Assembly: GCA_017626495.1 (NCBI GenBank)
Contig: JAGAIP010000003.1
Location: 310,001-374,000, forward strand
DNA: 64,000 bases
Source of the DNA: Clostridia bacterium
GTDB lineage: Bacteria > Bacillota > Clostridia > Christensenellales > Borkfalkiaceae
Reading direction: 5' to 3'
Notes under the pieces: model-generated
Database searches by the model: none
Told to the model about the DNA's origin: nothing
Seen by the model: the letters and a program-made list of their open reading frames with translations, nothing else
In this document: positions 62,892 to 64,000 of the stretch, in pieces
Numbering within the stretch: position 1 is the first letter of the stretch
How the letters are laid out: each line of letters starts with the position of its first letter
Position numbers and translations under genes: made by a program

Positions 62892-63864
62892 TTCCTACCT
62901 TTTCTCCGTAGATCTTCTCCACATATCTGTCCGTCATACCCGAAAGATAGTCGCAGACGGCGCGGTCCGTGCCGAAAACGTTCGCGATGCCCAGATAGTA
63001 ATCGGGCATATCTTCGGGGCGGTCGATGAAATAAAAATACAGTTCCGAAAGCCACTGTTCGGCTTTGTCCTGCATGGTCTTGTTTGCCGGATAATAGACC
63101 TTCTCGAACATGAACGAACGGAGAAGGTCGCTTGCAATCGCCACGTCCTCGCCCATGCGGACGAAAGGTTTTCCCAGAGACTCCTTTACGATGGAAGAGA
63201 TGGCGGTGTTGATGCGCGCGGAAGGATCGTGCCCGAGCACCTCGGCGATCTCGGACGGAATTTCCTCTTCCGAAACGACGCCCGCGCGGATTGCGTCGGT
63301 CAAATCGTGATTGATGTATGCGATTCTGTCCGCATACGATACGGCTTTGCCTTCGAGGGTTGCGGGCGTGCCGTCTTTCCCGTGATGGAGCATTCCGTCG
63401 CGCACTTCGAAGGTGAGGTTGAGCCCCTGACCGTCCTTTTCGATGGTTTCCACCACGCGGACGGACTGTTCGCTGTGTCTGAATCCGAACGGAGAAAGTC
63501 GGTTCAGCACTCTTTCTCCGACGTGTCCGAAGGGCGTATGCCCGAGATCGTGTCCGAGCGCGATCGCCTCGGCGAGATCCTCGTTTAAGGAAAGTTCCCG
63601 CGCGATCGACCGTGCGATCTGCGATACGTCCATCGTATGTGTGAGCCGTGTGATGTAGTGATCCCCTTCGGGAGCGAAAAATACCTGCGTCTTGTTTTTC
63701 AGACGCTTGAACGCATTGCAATAGATGATGCGATCCCTGTCGCGCTGGAAATCCGTGCGCATGGGACAAGGCGGTTCTTCCCGATCTCTCCCTTTGGTTT
63801 TTTCGGAAAACGAGGCATACGGGGAGAGAAACGCCCTTTCGATGGCATATGTTCTCTCTTTCAT
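62839..63864 (-). CDS. dgt: Deoxyguanosinetriphosphate triphosphohydrolase-like HD protein
   Basis: A 341-residue HD enzyme. FQRDRDRIIYCNAFKRLKNK near the start, RLTHTMDVSQIAR, ALGHDLGHTPFGHVGERVL and YADRIAYINHD are family motifs with all metal residues. It hydrolyses dNTPs to deoxynucleosides. I chose ATG 63864; a GTG two codons earlier is also open. Its C-terminus overlaps the dnaG start by 53 nt. Confidence 0.94.
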   Translation of the reverse strand: MKERTYAIERAFLSPYASFSEKTKGRDREEPPCPMRTDFQRDRDRIIYCNAFKRLKNKTQVFFAPEGDHYITRLTHTMDVSQIARSIARELSLNEDLAEAIALGHDLGHTPFGHVGERVLNRLSPFGFRHSEQSVRVVETIEKDGQGLNLTFEVRDGMLHHGKDGTPATLEGKAVSYADRIAYINHDLTDAIRAGVVSEEEIPSEIAEVLGHDPSARINTAISSIVKESLGKPFVRMGEDVAIASDLLRSFMFEKVYYPANKTMQDKAEQWLSELYFYFIDRPEDMPDYYLGIANVFGTDRAVCDYLSGMTDRYVEKIYGEKVGNGKNVPSRVHARTQTTE

Positions 63865-63921
63865 GGTCACTTTATTTATTCGACGAAAAAAGTTCTTTTC
63901 CTTTTTTTCTGATGTGTTTTT

Positions 63922-64000
63922 TCAAAAACCGCCGTTGACGGCGAGAATCGTGCCGTTACAGTATGCGTTCTCCGCAAGAAAACAGACCGCGGACGCCACT
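63922..64000 (-). CDS. C-terminus of an SDR-family oxidoreductase (partial)
   Basis: The last 26 codons enter from the right edge: VASAVCFLAENAYCNGTILA followed by VNGGF-stop. This is the typical end of FabG-like short-chain dehydrogenases (xVxFLaSxxasyitGxxlxVdGG). The rest lies outside the window, so cofactor and substrate cannot be judged. It is 57 bases before the dgt start on the same strand. Confidence 0.85.
   Translation of the reverse strand, partial: VASAVCFLAENAYCNGTILAVNGGF

Noticed and set aside
1-64000. tRNA, rRNA, CRISPR arrays, insertion sequences, prophage genes
   Set aside because: None seen: no tRNA-like clover pattern, no regularly spaced repeats, no transposase or integrase motifs.

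Overview
The window looks like a chromosome segment of a low-to-mid GC, Gram-positive-type bacterium, most likely an uncultured gut Clostridia (Bacillota). The evidence is a dgt-dnaG-rpoD-trmK-nif3 housekeeping run, a YlbJ-like sporulation membrane protein, a capsule tyrosine kinase separate from its Wzz-like adaptor, strong AGGAGG ribosome sites and TTGACA-17-TATAAT promoters. Nearly all genes lie on the minus strand in long operons with ATGA or TAATG overlaps. No rRNA, tRNA or CRISPR array was seen.

Layout. 1-3.7 kb: the start of an SOS-box-controlled gene, a DegV fatty-acid-binding protein divergent from a TetR regulator, and a GH31 glucosidase. 3.7-5.55 kb: a small AT-rich cassette (HTH/ankyrin-like protein plus two tiny proteins) between two identical 42-bp hairpins. 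5.57-13.3 kb: a Wadjet (JetABCD) plasmid/DNA defence operon whose jetD is followed, with 4-nt overlaps, by a Nudix hydrolase and a divergent peptide deformylase, then a PAS protein. 13.8-39.9 kb: a large, strikingly AT-rich exopolysaccharide/capsule locus. In transcription order it reads Wzz, BY-kinase, phosphatase, terminator, new promoter, PglE/PglC/PglD-like genes for a di-N-acetylated sugar and its lipid-linked transfer, glycosyltransferases, EpsG-type polymerase, a nucleotidyltransferase/kinase/HAD tailoring module, acyltransferases, pyruvyltransferase, flippase and an Fe-S partner. 40-41.2 kb: asnA. 41.2-46.3 kb: a sulfur/Fe-S operon (MetY, CysK, HD protein, IscS, IscU, Rrf2 regulator) with a Cys-ending leader peptide and GGTAGGT boxes. 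46.3-64 kb: housekeeping genes (HAD, Na/Pi transporter, patatin-RarA-LMW phosphatase-MORN-HMA operon, YlbJ) and a long minus operon from dgt to pheA, with the tail of an SDR gene at the right edge.

The most unusual signal is in the polysaccharide locus. All six runs of 7 to 9 identical G (coding strand) that I found in the window lie inside coding sequences of this locus between 14.8 and 28.4 kb. Two acyltransferase genes are out of frame at exactly such a run, and one of them also at a TA repeat; each would be restored by a change of one repeat unit. This looks like a set of phase-variable (contingency) genes remodelling a surface glycan, a behaviour well known in Gram-negative pathogens and in some Bacteroides by other mechanisms, but not one I associate with this group. 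An in-frame amber codon and a glycosyltransferase remnant in the same locus show it is actively recombining or decaying. Homopolymer sequencing error is the main alternative and must be excluded from reads.

The Wadjet operon and its translationally coupled Nudix/deformylase tail, the hairpin-flanked three-gene cassette, and the cysteine leader peptide are the other points deserving attention.
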